In this document: positions 19,320 through 27,161 of the stretch, in pieces
Position numbering within the stretch: the first letter of the stretch is position 1
Layout of the letters: every line of letters starts with the position of its first letter
Assembly (NCBI RefSeq): GCF_000182745.2
Contig: NC_016027.1
Span: forward strand, 747,001 to 811,000
DNA length: 64,000 bases
Direction of reading: 5' to 3'
From: Komagataeibacter medellinensis NBRC 3288
Lineage (GTDB): Bacteria; Pseudomonadota; Alphaproteobacteria; Acetobacterales; Acetobacteraceae
The notes under the pieces: model-generated
Told to the model about the DNA's origin: nothing
The model's database searches: none
What the model saw: the letters and a program-made list of their open reading frames with translations, nothing else
Made by a program: the position numbers and the translations under genes

Positions 19320-19814
19320 ATGAAACGCTTTTCCCGTGTCATTCCCCTTCTTGCCGCAGTTGCGGTAGCGCTGCCACTGGCAGCATGCGGGGGCAACAAG
19401 GATGACCAGCCGGAACTGACCCCGGCACAGTTCATGGACAACGTGCGCAAGCAGCCCGGTGTCCAGACGCTGCCCGACGGGCTGGCCTACAAGGTGCTGA
19501 AATCCGGCCCCAAGGATGGCGCGCAGCCCACCATCAATGACAGCGTGATGGTAATCTATGAAGGTCGCCTGCCCGATGGCGGCATCTTTGACAGTTCCGA
19601 GCAGCATGGTCACGGCGCGTATATGCAGATGCCGCTGGAAATGGTGATCAAGGGCTGGCAGGAAGCCCTGCCCAAGATGCATGTAGGCGATACCTGGATG
19701 CTGTACGTACCGCCCGAACTGGGTTACGGGCACAAATCCATGGGTATCATCCAGCCCGACAGCCCGCTCATTTTCAAGATACAGTTGCTGGGTGTTTCCC
19801 CCAGCGGCCACTAG
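19320..19814 (+). CDS. FKBP-type peptidyl-prolyl isomerase lipoprotein
   Basis: Probable periplasmic membrane-anchored proline isomerase of 164 residues. A basic start and hydrophobic segment lead to the lipobox LAAC (Cys23), so it should be lipidated. The FKBP domain is in the second half: NDSVMVIYEGRLPDGGIFDSS, MVIKGWQEALPKMHVGDTWMLYVPPELGYG and PLIFKIQLLGV are the usual active-site strands. The distance to the domain (TPAQFMDNVRKQPGVQTLPDGLAYKVLK) resembles FkpA/Mip-type proteins but with a much shorter dimerisation arm. A strong terminator follows. Confidence 0.92.
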   Translation: MKRFSRVIPLLAAVAVALPLAACGGNKDDQPELTPAQFMDNVRKQPGVQTLPDGLAYKVLKSGPKDGAQPTINDSVMVIYEGRLPDGGIFDSSEQHGHGAYMQMPLEMVIKGWQEALPKMHVGDTWMLYVPPELGYGHKSMGIIQPDSPLIFKIQLLGVSPSGH

Positions 19815-19821
19815 AACCTGG

Positions 19822-19858
19822 AAAAAAGCCATTCATCTGCCGGGTGAATGGCTTTTTT
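19822..19858 (+). terminator. intrinsic terminator after the FKBP gene
   Basis: AAAAAAGCCATTCA (19822-19835) and TGAATGGCTTTTTT (19845-19858) are perfect inverted repeats around a 9-nt loop, ending in a run of six T. The A run on the other side makes it potentially bidirectional. Confidence 0.9.
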
Positions 19859-19891
19859 ACCATTCAGGCATATGAAAAACGAAAAACGGAC

Positions 19892-20380
19892 ATGAAGATT
19901 GTGACCGGGCGCATGGCGTCCGCACTGCGTCTGGCCTGCATGACCAGCACCGTGGTCCTGCTGGCTGGCTGCACGCGCTACGGGCAACATGGCTATGCAC
20001 GCTACCGCACCAATTGCGGCATCTGCCACCATGGCGGCGAAGGCATGAAGGGCGAGATCCCCCCCATATCGGGCCGGGTGGACCGGATTGCGGCCACAAC
20101 CGAAGGCAAGCAATACCTGATGCATGTGCTGCTCAACGGACTGAACGGCCCGCTGGACATTGATGGCGTGCACTACAATTTTTCCATGCCGCCCTTCCGC
20201 ACCCACCTGTCGGATGAGGAAATCGCCTCCATCCTGAGCTATCTGGCCACGCGGGGCGATACGCAACCCGTCCCGGTGTTCAGTGCAGCGGATGTCGCGG
20301 CCGAACGCGCCCACCCGATGACGACCTCCATGGTGGCGGAAGAACGCCGCCGCCTTGATGCGCTCCACCCCCTGCCCTGA
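19892..20380 (+). CDS. cytochrome c-type lipoprotein
   Basis: Predicted membrane-anchored class I cytochrome c of 162 residues. The signal segment ends in the lipobox LLAGC (Cys27). A single heme site CGICH (C42, C45, H46) is followed by a candidate axial methionine, M99 in NFSMPPF. The layout (heme near the N-terminus, then HLSDEEIASILSYLAT) matches small monoheme electron carriers in periplasmic dehydrogenase chains, common in acetic acid bacteria. The partner enzyme is not in the window. The start is uncertain: an ATG 21 bases downstream also leaves a lipobox. Confidence 0.85.
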   Translation: MKIVTGRMASALRLACMTSTVVLLAGCTRYGQHGYARYRTNCGICHHGGEGMKGEIPPISGRVDRIAATTEGKQYLMHVLLNGLNGPLDIDGVHYNFSMPPFRTHLSDEEIASILSYLATRGDTQPVPVFSAADVAAERAHPMTTSMVAEERRRLDALHPLP

Positions 20381-20428
20381 CCGCCCGGCGGCTTGACCTG
20401 CCGGGGCAAAGAAACGGACAATACCTTT

Positions 20429-21424
20429 ATGCAACGCCTGTTTTCCGGCATCCAGCCGACCGGTATCCCGCAGCTTGGCAACTACCTGGGTGCAATACGC
20501 AACTGGGTCGCGCTGCAGCGTGATCATGACTGTATCTTCTGCCTGGTGGACATGCACGCCATCACCACATGGCAGGAACCTGCCACCCTGCGCCAGCAGA
20601 CTTTGGCGCAGACCGCCGTACTGCTGGCATCGGGCATTGATGCGGAGCAGCATATCCTGTTCAACCAGTCCGCCGTGAGCGCCCATGCGCGGCTGGGATG
20701 GATCTTCAACTGTGTTGCCCGTATCGGCTGGCTCAACCGCATGACACAGTTCAAGGACAAGGCGGGCAAGGACCGCGAAAAGCACTCCGCCGGCCTGTAT
20801 GTCTATCCCGACCTGATGGCAGCCGACATCATGGCCTACAAGGCCACCGTCGTGCCGGTGGGCGATGACCAGAAGCAGCATCTTGAACTGACCAATGACA
20901 TCGCCCAGAAATTCAACCATGATTACGGGATCGCGTTCTTCCCGCAGGTCCAGCCTCTCATCCCGCCACAGGGCGCGCGCATCATGAGCCTGCGCGATGG
21001 CAGCAAGAAGATGTCCAAATCCGATCCCTCTGCCCAAAGCCGGATTGAGATGACGGATGATGCCGACACCATTGCGAACAAGATCAAGCGTGCCAAGACC
21101 GATTCCGAACCCCTGCCTTCCGAAGAGGCAGGGCTTGAAAATCGGCCCGAGGCCCGCAACCTTGTAACCATATATGCCACGCTATCAGGCAAGAGTGTGG
21201 CCGATGTACTGGCAGAGTTTGGCGGGCAGGGTTTCGGCCCGTTCAAGGAGGCACTGACAGAGGTGCTGGTGGGCGCTGTCGCCCCGATTGCCGCCGAGAC
21301 CGGGCGCCTGCTGCGTGAGCCCGGTTTCCTGTGTGACACGCTGCGCGCCGGTGCGAACCGCGCCCGCGCCATTGCCGAGCCTATTGTATCGGAAGCGGAA
21401 TCCCTGATCGGATTCCTGAAATAA
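20429..21424 (+). CDS. trpS: tryptophan--tRNA ligase
   Basis: Class Ic aminoacyl-tRNA synthetase charging tRNA-Trp. The HIGH-like signature appears as [11 protein letters not shown] (11-21), and KMSKS is at 194-198. [20 protein letters not shown] and the C-terminal helical region are typical. The ATG at 20429 gives 331 residues, the family length; the frame opens 12 codons earlier without support. yjbQ begins 19 bases downstream, so they are probably co-transcribed. Confidence 0.97.
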   Translation: MQRLFSGIQPTGIPQLGNYLGAIRNWVALQRDHDCIFCLVDMHAITTWQEPATLRQQTLAQTAVLLASGIDAEQHILFNQSAVSAHARLGWIFNCVARIGWLNRMTQFKDKAGKDREKHSAGLYVYPDLMAADIMAYKATVVPVGDDQKQHLELTNDIAQKFNHDYGIAFFPQVQPLIPPQGARIMSLRDGSKKMSKSDPSAQSRIEMTDDADTIANKIKRAKTDSEPLPSEEAGLENRPEARNLVTIYATLSGKSVADVLAEFGGQGFGPFKEALTEVLVGAVAPIAAETGRLLREPGFLCDTLRAGANRARAIAEPIVSEAESLIGFLK

Positions 21425-21443
21425 CCCTGAAAGGACCAGCCTC

Positions 21444-21863
21444 ATGCGCCAGGAACTGCACAGTCTTCATGTCAGTACCCGGGGCAAGGGGCTGGTACCG
21501 ATCGACCGGCCGGTACTGGACTGGGTAGCGCAGAGCGGGATCGAAACCGGCCTGCTGACCCTATGGTGCCGCCACACCTCCGCATCCCTGACCGTACAGG
21601 AAAATGCCGACCCCACAGTGCGGGCCGACATAGAACGCTATTTTGAAACGCTGGTACCCGAGCAGCCTGGCCGCTACATCCATGAAGATGAAGGCCCGGA
21701 TGACATGCCCGCCCACCTGCGTACCATGCTCACCAATACCCAGCTTTCAATCCCGGTAGCAGACGGGCGTCCGGTACTGGGTATGTGGCAGGGGCTTTAC
21801 CTGTTTGAACACCGCGCCCGCCCCCACCGGCGCGAGATTGTGCTGCATCTTATCGGCACCTGA
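21444..21863 (+). CDS. yjbQ: YjbQ/UPF0047 family protein
   Basis: Protein of 139 residues in the YjbQ (UPF0047) family, a compact trimeric fold. Some members show weak thiamine-phosphate synthase activity, but the physiological role is unsettled. The family core is visible: LLTLWCRHTSASLTVQENADP, then HEDEGPDDMPAHLR and LSIPVADGRPVLGMWQGLYLFEHR. The conserved His and Asp/Glu residues form the presumed metal or ligand site. AAAGGACC lies before the ATG. It ends 18 bases before repeat copy B and converges with fghA. Confidence 0.92.
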   Translation: MRQELHSLHVSTRGKGLVPIDRPVLDWVAQSGIETGLLTLWCRHTSASLTVQENADPTVRADIERYFETLVPEQPGRYIHEDEGPDDMPAHLRTMLTNTQLSIPVADGRPVLGMWQGLYLFEHRARPHRREIVLHLIGT

Positions 21864-21881
21864 CCGACTGATAAAAAGCGA

Positions 21882-21963
21882 GGAAAGTTTTTGGGGTGCT
21901 GCCTTTTTTCAAACAAGCTGCATTTTCTGAAGCTTTTAAAAACGCTTCACCAAAAACTTTTCC
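21882..21963. repeat. two-hairpin intergenic repeat, copy B
   Basis: The arms GGAAAGTTTTTGG and CCAAAAACTTTTCC are complementary (one base inserted in the right arm). Inside are a GCTGCC...GGCAGC-like region that is poorly paired and TGAAGC-ttttaaaaac-GCTTCA. Relative to copies D and E the order is reversed: the TGAAGC hairpin is on the right. It fills the gap between the convergent yjbQ and fghA genes. Confidence 0.75.
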
Positions 21964-21968
21964 TTCCC

Positions 21969-22823
21969 TTACAGCGCGTTAAGCACGGTCGCATGATGGT
22001 CGATATGGTCGGCAATGAACGACTGGATAAACCAGTAGGAGTGATCATAGCGCGGGTGCAGGCGCAGGCGTAACGCCTGCCCTGTCCGTCCTGCCGCCGC
22101 TGCCAGCAACTCGGGCTTGAGCTGGCTGTACAGGAACTGGTCGGCCTCCCCCTGATCCACCAGGATTTCAGTGGGATGGGTATGCCCCGCTTCCAGCAGC
22201 AATGTTGCGTCATGCCGCGCCCATGTGGCGCGATCGGCCCCCAGATAGGCAGCAAACGCCTTCTCCCCCCACGGCACGGTAGCGGGATGGCAGATGGGCG
22301 CGAATGCCGAAACCGACTTCCATGCCTGCGGCGCGCGCAGAGCATGGACCAGCGCGCCATGCCCCCCCATGGAATGGCCCATGATTCCCCGCCGCGCACC
22401 ATCAAGAGCAAAATGCGCCTGGGTCAGTTCCGGCAGTTCCTGACCGACATAGGTGCCCATCCGGTAATGCTTGCGCCAGGCGGGGGTTGTGGCGTCCAGA
22501 TAGAAGCTGGCCCCGGTACCCAGATCATAGGCATCGCCTTCCCCCGCAACACCTGCCCCACGGGGCGAGGTGTCGGGGGCGACCAGCGCAATGCCATTGC
22601 GCGCGGCAAACCGCACGGCGTTCGACTTGATCAGGAAAGTCTCGTGCGTGCAGGTCAGACCCGCCAGCACATGCAGCACCGGCACGCGTTCGCCCGCCAG
22701 TGCGCGCGGCGGCAGGAATACGCCAAAACGCGCCTCCAGCCCCAGGCTGTCGGAAAGGTGGCTGTAAAAGCCCAGGCGGCCGCCACAGGCCGCGTGTTCC
22801 TCAAGCGTCTTGATCGTGGTCAT
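21969..22823 (-). CDS. fghA: S-formylglutathione hydrolase
   Basis: Esterase-D family hydrolase that splits S-formylglutathione into glutathione and formate, the second step of formaldehyde detoxification. The nucleophile Ser151 lies in GHSMGGHGAL. The conserved LAGLTCTHETF, DTSPRG and DQGEADQFL segments and the catalytic His in YDHSYW are all seen. The 284 residues match the family. It starts 3 bases after the end of the alcohol dehydrogenase gene, so the two form an operon performing consecutive steps. Confidence 0.96.
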   Translation of the reverse strand: MTTIKTLEEHAACGGRLGFYSHLSDSLGLEARFGVFLPPRALAGERVPVLHVLAGLTCTHETFLIKSNAVRFAARNGIALVAPDTSPRGAGVAGEGDAYDLGTGASFYLDATTPAWRKHYRMGTYVGQELPELTQAHFALDGARRGIMGHSMGGHGALVHALRAPQAWKSVSAFAPICHPATVPWGEKAFAAYLGADRATWARHDATLLLEAGHTHPTEILVDQGEADQFLYSQLKPELLAAAAGRTGQALRLRLHPRYDHSYWFIQSFIADHIDHHATVLNAL

Positions 22824-22826
22824 GCA

Positions 22827-23942
22827 TCAGAACTCGACAACCGTACGGATGCTTTCGCCCTTCGCCATCATGTCAAAACCTTCATTAATGCGCTCAAGCG
22901 GCAGCTTGTGGGTAATCAGGCTGTCGATATCGATGCGGTTTTCCATGAACCAGTCCACAATACGCGGTACGTCCGTGCGCCCGCGCGCGCCACCAAAGGC
23001 CGAGCCGATCCATCGCCGCCCGGTCACAAGCTGGAACGGGCGCGTGCTGATTTCCTGCCCGGCCCCCGCAACACCGATGATGGTGGAAACGCCCCAGCCA
23101 CGATGCGCGCATTCCAGTGCCTGGCGCATCAGCGTGGAGTTGCCCACGCATTCAAACGAATAGTCCACGCCGCCATCCGTCATTTCCACAAGATGACCGA
23201 CCAGGTCGCCATCGGGGCCAAGATCCCTGGGGTTAACGAAATCGGTCATGCCGAACTGGCGGCCAATGGCCTCGCGCGCGGGGTTGATATCGATGCCGAT
23301 GATCCGGTCGGCCCCAACCATTTTTGCACCCTGGATCACATTGAGACCGATGCCGCCCAGACCGAACACGGCTACCGTGCTGCCCGCCTCGACCTTGGCA
23401 GTAAACAGCACCGCGCCAATGCCCGTTGTCACGCCGCAGCCAATGTAGAACACCTTGTCAAACGGGGCATCAGGCCGGATTTTGGCCAGCGCGATTTCTG
23501 GCAGGACCGTATAGTTGGCGAAGGTGGAACAGCCCATGTAGTGGTGGATCGGCTGGCCTTTGAACGAGAAGCGCGACGTACCATCGGGCATCAGTCCCCT
23601 GCCCTGCGTGGAACGGATGGCAGTGCACAGGTTGGTCTTGCGTGACAGGCAGGATTTACATTCCCGGCATTCCGGCGTGTAGAGCGGGATCACGTGGTCA
23701 CCGGGCTTTAGGTGCTTCACACCCGCGCCCACTTCTACCACCACACCCGCGCCCTCGTGGCCCAGGATGGCGGGGAACAGGCCCTCGGGATCAGCGCCGG
23801 ACAGGGTGAACTTGTCCGTATGGCACAGGCCGGTCGCCTTGATTTCGACCAGCACCTCACCCGCGCGCGGGCCTTCGAGTTGCACGGTCTCGATTTCCAG
23901 CGGTTTGCCTGCCTCGAAGGCAACGGCTGCCCTTACATCCAT
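22827..23942 (-). CDS. frmA: S-(hydroxymethyl)glutathione dehydrogenase / class III alcohol dehydrogenase
   Basis: Zinc- and NAD-dependent enzyme that oxidises S-(hydroxymethyl)glutathione formed from formaldehyde; it can also reduce S-nitrosoglutathione. Catalytic zinc ligands are in [12 protein letters not shown] and GHEGAGVV. The structural zinc cysteines are in [15 protein letters not shown]. The Rossmann motif is [16 protein letters not shown]. The start at 23942 (MDVRAAVAF) gives 371 residues, normal for class III; the frame opens 29 codons earlier without support. A promoter-like pair lies upstream, and fghA follows directly. Confidence 0.96.
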   Translation of the reverse strand: MDVRAAVAFEAGKPLEIETVQLEGPRAGEVLVEIKATGLCHTDKFTLSGADPEGLFPAILGHEGAGVVVEVGAGVKHLKPGDHVIPLYTPECRECKSCLSRKTNLCTAIRSTQGRGLMPDGTSRFSFKGQPIHHYMGCSTFANYTVLPEIALAKIRPDAPFDKVFYIGCGVTTGIGAVLFTAKVEAGSTVAVFGLGGIGLNVIQGAKMVGADRIIGIDINPAREAIGRQFGMTDFVNPRDLGPDGDLVGHLVEMTDGGVDYSFECVGNSTLMRQALECAHRGWGVSTIIGVAGAGQEISTRPFQLVTGRRWIGSAFGGARGRTDVPRIVDWFMENRIDIDSLITHKLPLERINEGFDMMAKGESIRTVVEF

Positions 23943-24000
23943 GATCCGTCTTTCCCTTACATGTATGGCGAACCTGAAAGCCCGCATCAGATTGGAAACG

Positions 24001-24029
24001 ATTAAGAGCATCATTGGCCGCGCCGTCAA
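24001..24029 (-). promoter_or_regulatory. putative promoter of frmA-fghA
   Basis: On the minus strand TTGACG (24024-24029) and CTTAAT (24001-24006) are 17 bases apart, about 60 bases before the frmA start. No formaldehyde-responsive regulator gene (FrmR type) is adjacent. Confidence 0.4.
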
Positions 24030-24179
24030 TGTTGCGGGGCTTTACACTTTAGGAACATTTCGATGACAAATGATGCCACGCGCCACTGGCCAGTGCCGCA
24101 GTTGGCTCCGCATGTGTTAAGCGCCACCAGTGGGGCCGCGCATTGGCCCCCGCCGTTTTAACCTCGCCGGAAAAACCAT

Positions 24180-25055
24180 ATGGTCATCAATCGCAAAATT
24201 GGTCTGTGGATCCTGATGCGCGAAAGCCTGCTGTCGCTGCTACTGCTGTGCGCGTGGGATATCGTGGTGGTGGTCATGTTCCAGATCTTCCACCAGGAAT
24301 GGATGGAACAGCCCACCCTGCCCATCTCGCTTATCGGTTCGGCGCTCGTGCTGTTCATGAGTTTCCGCAACAATACCGCCTATAACCGCTGGTGGGAGGG
24401 ACGCACCCTGTGGGGGGCCGTGACCAACAACAGCCGCTCCTTCGCACGCCAGGCGGGCACGATCCTGCGCGGCTGTCCTGACCTTACGCGCGCCATGGCG
24501 GCCTATCCTTACGCCCTGCGCGGCGCACTGGGGCGGCTGGATGCAAGCGAGGACATCAACCGCCTCCTGCCTGATTCCATGAAGGCAGGCGTGGAAGGCA
24601 AGGCCAATATTCCCGCCGCCATCCTGTTCCAGATCGGGCTGCGGGTGGATGCGGAATCGCGCAGGCTGGGCATAGATGGTGCGCTGCAGGGCCAGATCGA
24701 CCGCATCCTGTCTGACATGAGCAACGCACAGGGCGGCCTTGAGCGCATACGCAACACGCCGCTGGCCATCCAGTTCTCGGTCCTGCCAAAGGTGGTGGCG
24801 GCCGTGTTCTGCATTATCCTGCCGCTATCAATGGTGCAGACGCTGGGATGGATCACGCCGTTGGGGTCATCGCTGGTGGGGCTTCTGTTCGTGGCGCTGG
24901 ACAAGATCGGCAGTGACCTGCAGGACCCGTTTGGCAACACGGCGCATGGCATGCCCATGCTGACCATCTCGCGCACGATCGAGATCGACCTGCTTCAGTC
25001 CTGTAACCTGCCCGCCCCCCCGCCGCTGCTCCCCGTAAAGGGCGTACAGAACTGA
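24180..25055 (+). CDS. bestrophin-family (UPF0187) anion channel protein
   Basis: Bacterial bestrophin homologue, 291 residues, expected to form a pentameric channel in the inner membrane. Hydrophobic segments occur at about 15-40 (LLSLLLLCAWDIVVVVMF), 45-62, and two near 200-240 (SVLPKVVAAVFCIILPLSMVQ and PLGSSLVGLLFVALD). The family marks RNNTAYNRWWEGRTLWG and DPFGNTAHGMPM are present. Bacterial members can be cation-selective, so substrate and direction are not assigned. It diverges from frmA and stands alone. Confidence 0.88.
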   Translation: MVINRKIGLWILMRESLLSLLLLCAWDIVVVVMFQIFHQEWMEQPTLPISLIGSALVLFMSFRNNTAYNRWWEGRTLWGAVTNNSRSFARQAGTILRGCPDLTRAMAAYPYALRGALGRLDASEDINRLLPDSMKAGVEGKANIPAAILFQIGLRVDAESRRLGIDGALQGQIDRILSDMSNAQGGLERIRNTPLAIQFSVLPKVVAAVFCIILPLSMVQTLGWITPLGSSLVGLLFVALDKIGSDLQDPFGNTAHGMPMLTISRTIEIDLLQSCNLPAPPPLLPVKGVQN

Positions 25056-25103
25056 CCCCACCCCGCCGCAAGGGGCCAAGACAGCAGGCGGAATTCGTGC
25101 TAT

Positions 25104-25709
25104 ATGGGTGGCATGAGCATGTTCAGAACCACCCAGAAAGGCACCGTGACCGATGCGATGGCGCGCACGGCCGCAGCGACCACGGCAGCCGAGGCAAAGT
25201 CCGGCAAGGCCATAAAGGATGAAGACCCCTTCCGCGAGGGTGACGCCATTGTCTACGCGGCTCATGGCGTTGGCCGTGTTGACCGGATTGGCGTTGACGA
25301 GATTGCCGGAACCAAGCTGGAAATGATCCAGATCTCCTTCCCTGGCAACCAGATGACGCTGCGCATCCCCCTGTCCAAGGCGCGCAAGTCGGGCCTGCGC
25401 AAGATCGTCTCACGCGAGATCGTGGACAAGGCCATGGCCATCATCAAGGGAAAGCCGCATGTCAGCCGTGGCATGTGGGCCCGCCGTGCCGTGGCCTACC
25501 AGGAAAAGATCAATTCGGGCGACCTGGTACAGATTGCCGAAGTGCTGCGCGACCTGCGCCGCAATGTGGACAGCCTGGACGGCAGCTTCAGCGAGCGCAA
25601 GCTGTTTGAAGCGGCACAGGAGCGTTTCGTGGCCGAAGTGGCCGTGCTGGAAGGCAAGGAACCCACCGAAGTGCTGGAAAAGCTGACCGAAGTGATGAAA
25701 GCGGCCTGA
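25104..25709 (+). CDS. carD: CarD-family transcriptional regulator
   Basis: CarD/CdnL-type protein of about 200 residues that binds the RNA polymerase beta subunit and stabilises open promoter complexes, often affecting rRNA transcription. The N-terminal Tudor-like RNAP-interaction domain covers about 35-95 (FREGDAIVYAAHGVGRVDRI, then KLEMIQISFPGNQMTLRIP). A helical DNA-binding domain follows (SRGMWARRAVAYQEKINSGD). About 30 extra N-terminal residues are rich in Ala/Thr. ATGs at 25113 and 25119 are also possible starts. It converges with the MFS gene. Confidence 0.92.
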   Translation: MGGMSMFRTTQKGTVTDAMARTAAATTAAEAKSGKAIKDEDPFREGDAIVYAAHGVGRVDRIGVDEIAGTKLEMIQISFPGNQMTLRIPLSKARKSGLRKIVSREIVDKAMAIIKGKPHVSRGMWARRAVAYQEKINSGDLVQIAEVLRDLRRNVDSLDGSFSERKLFEAAQERFVAEVAVLEGKEPTEVLEKLTEVMKAA

Positions 25710-25740
25710 CCACATCCCTTTTCCCGGTTTTTTCACTCCA

Positions 25741-25765
25741 ACCCGCCGGCCCCGTGCCGGCGGTT
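25741..25765. terminator. GC-rich hairpin between convergent carD and MFS genes
   Basis: CCGCCGGC (25743-25750) and GCCGGCGG (25756-25763) make an 8-bp perfect stem with a 5-nt loop, extended by flanking AA/TT pairs. A run of T (cggttttttc) lies just before it on the plus strand. It is placed to stop transcription from either side. Confidence 0.5.
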
Positions 25766-25768
25766 CTG

Positions 25769-26983
25769 CTAGGGGGCGGGTGTTTTCGCCCCGACCGCCT
25801 GCCGGTTGTACAGCACCAGCATCATCATACTGCCCGTAAGTGCCGCCAGCATGGCCATGGCAAATGGGCTGCCCGGCCCCGCCACGCCAGCCAGCAGGCC
25901 CGACAGCACCGAACCCGCCCCCGACGCAATATCAAAAAACACGTCAAACAGCCCGATAGCCGAACCTGCGGCCGCAGGCGGCACCTGCCGTAGCACCGGC
26001 AGGGCCAGCAGCGGATAGGTAAGTGAAAAGCCCAGTCCGGTCAGGAAGCTACCCGCAATGCCCCATGCAGGCCCCGGTGCCAGCCAGATCAGGGCAAGGC
26101 CCGCTGCCTCCGTCAGCATGATTGTTGCTACCATGGGCCGCACGTCGGGGCGGTCAACAAGGTGGTTTCCGGCCAACCGGGCACTGACATGACCCACGCC
26201 GAACATCGCCAGCGCCCAGCCACCCCCCTGCCACCCGCGGGCGGCATAGAAAATGACCAGAAACGATGAGATGGCGGCAAACCCCACGGCAGACAGGCCC
26301 AGTGTCATGCCCCACGTCCATGTATGGCCAATCAGATCTTTCCACTGCACGCCGGCATGGCTGCCATCATGCAGCCGCACCGGTGGCAGGCATAGTGTCA
26401 GCACCATACCCGATGCAGGCAAGGCAACGGCAACAAGGCAGAGGTAGAAGAAACCGGCCTGCGCCTGGATCATGCCGCCAATTGCCGTGCCCACGCCCAG
26501 CCCGGCAAAGATCGCAAGCCCGACCCATGACATGGCAGACCCCGTCCGCCCGCTGCCTGCTGCAAGGGTAACCGCCCATATGCCGCCACCCGTCACGATC
26601 AGCCCTTCACCCAGCCCCATGGACATGCGCCCCAGCACGATCATGGCCTGCTGCATGGCGGGCGCAAGCACGGGCAGGAGCGCAAGCATGTAGGCCAACC
26701 CCGAACATGCGGTCCATCCCAGCCCCGCCAGCAGGGTATCACGCCCGCTGCGCCGGTCCGCCATCCGCCCTGCCCACGGGCGCGACAGCAGCGTCGCCCC
26801 TGACTGCAGGCCCATAATCAGACCAATCATGGTGGTACCACACCCGAATCGGGCCTGCAGTTCCAGCGGCAGGGCCGGTAACGCCAGCCCCATGGCCAGC
26901 ATGCCGCTGGCAATGGCCAGCATGATGGGCACAAGGCTGCCGCGCGCCATAACATGAACACTCATGACGGGAACGTAATGCAT
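25769..26983 (-). CDS. MFS transporter
   Basis: Major facilitator superfamily inner-membrane transporter with about twelve hydrophobic segments in 404 residues. The loop between helices 2 and 3 carries the MFS motif A-like SRPWAGRMADRRSGRD. GRMSMGLGEGLIVTGGG resembles motif B/C of drug:H+ antiporters. This suggests an exporter of the arabinose-efflux/YfcJ type, but the substrate cannot be inferred. The frame reaches 27190; I chose the ATG at 26983 (GTGGA upstream). ATGs at 26965 and 26950 are alternatives. It converges with carD. Confidence 0.85.
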   Translation of the reverse strand: MHYVPVMSVHVMARGSLVPIMLAIASGMLAMGLALPALPLELQARFGCGTTMIGLIMGLQSGATLLSRPWAGRMADRRSGRDTLLAGLGWTACSGLAYMLALLPVLAPAMQQAMIVLGRMSMGLGEGLIVTGGGIWAVTLAAGSGRTGSAMSWVGLAIFAGLGVGTAIGGMIQAQAGFFYLCLVAVALPASGMVLTLCLPPVRLHDGSHAGVQWKDLIGHTWTWGMTLGLSAVGFAAISSFLVIFYAARGWQGGGWALAMFGVGHVSARLAGNHLVDRPDVRPMVATIMLTEAAGLALIWLAPGPAWGIAGSFLTGLGFSLTYPLLALPVLRQVPPAAAGSAIGLFDVFFDIASGAGSVLSGLLAGVAGPGSPFAMAMLAALTGSMMMLVLYNRQAVGAKTPAP

Positions 26984-27161
26984 TTTCCACACGCTGAACA
27001 GGCTGCGGGGCAGCCCGCTACACATGCCTGCCCGAAGACCGTCATGAGACATGTTTGCGGCAAATTTTTCCCACAAGGCCCGGCGGAACGTCGCATTCCT
27101 GAAAAAAGGCGGCAGCCGGATACCTCTGCCTTTCCTATCAACGAACCGTTTTTTTACTCCA

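Noticed and set aside
24180-27000. Bestrophin, carD and MFS genes as an accessory island
   Set aside because: Base composition matches the neighbours, there are no mobility genes, and carD is a core gene. An ordinary region.
27084-27104. GAAAAAAGGCGGCA, same bases as the right arm of repeat hairpin 2
   Set aside because: Only about 14 bases match; the partner arm and outer stem are missing, and it falls in the upstream extension of the MFS frame. It could be a fragment but is not supported as a copy.
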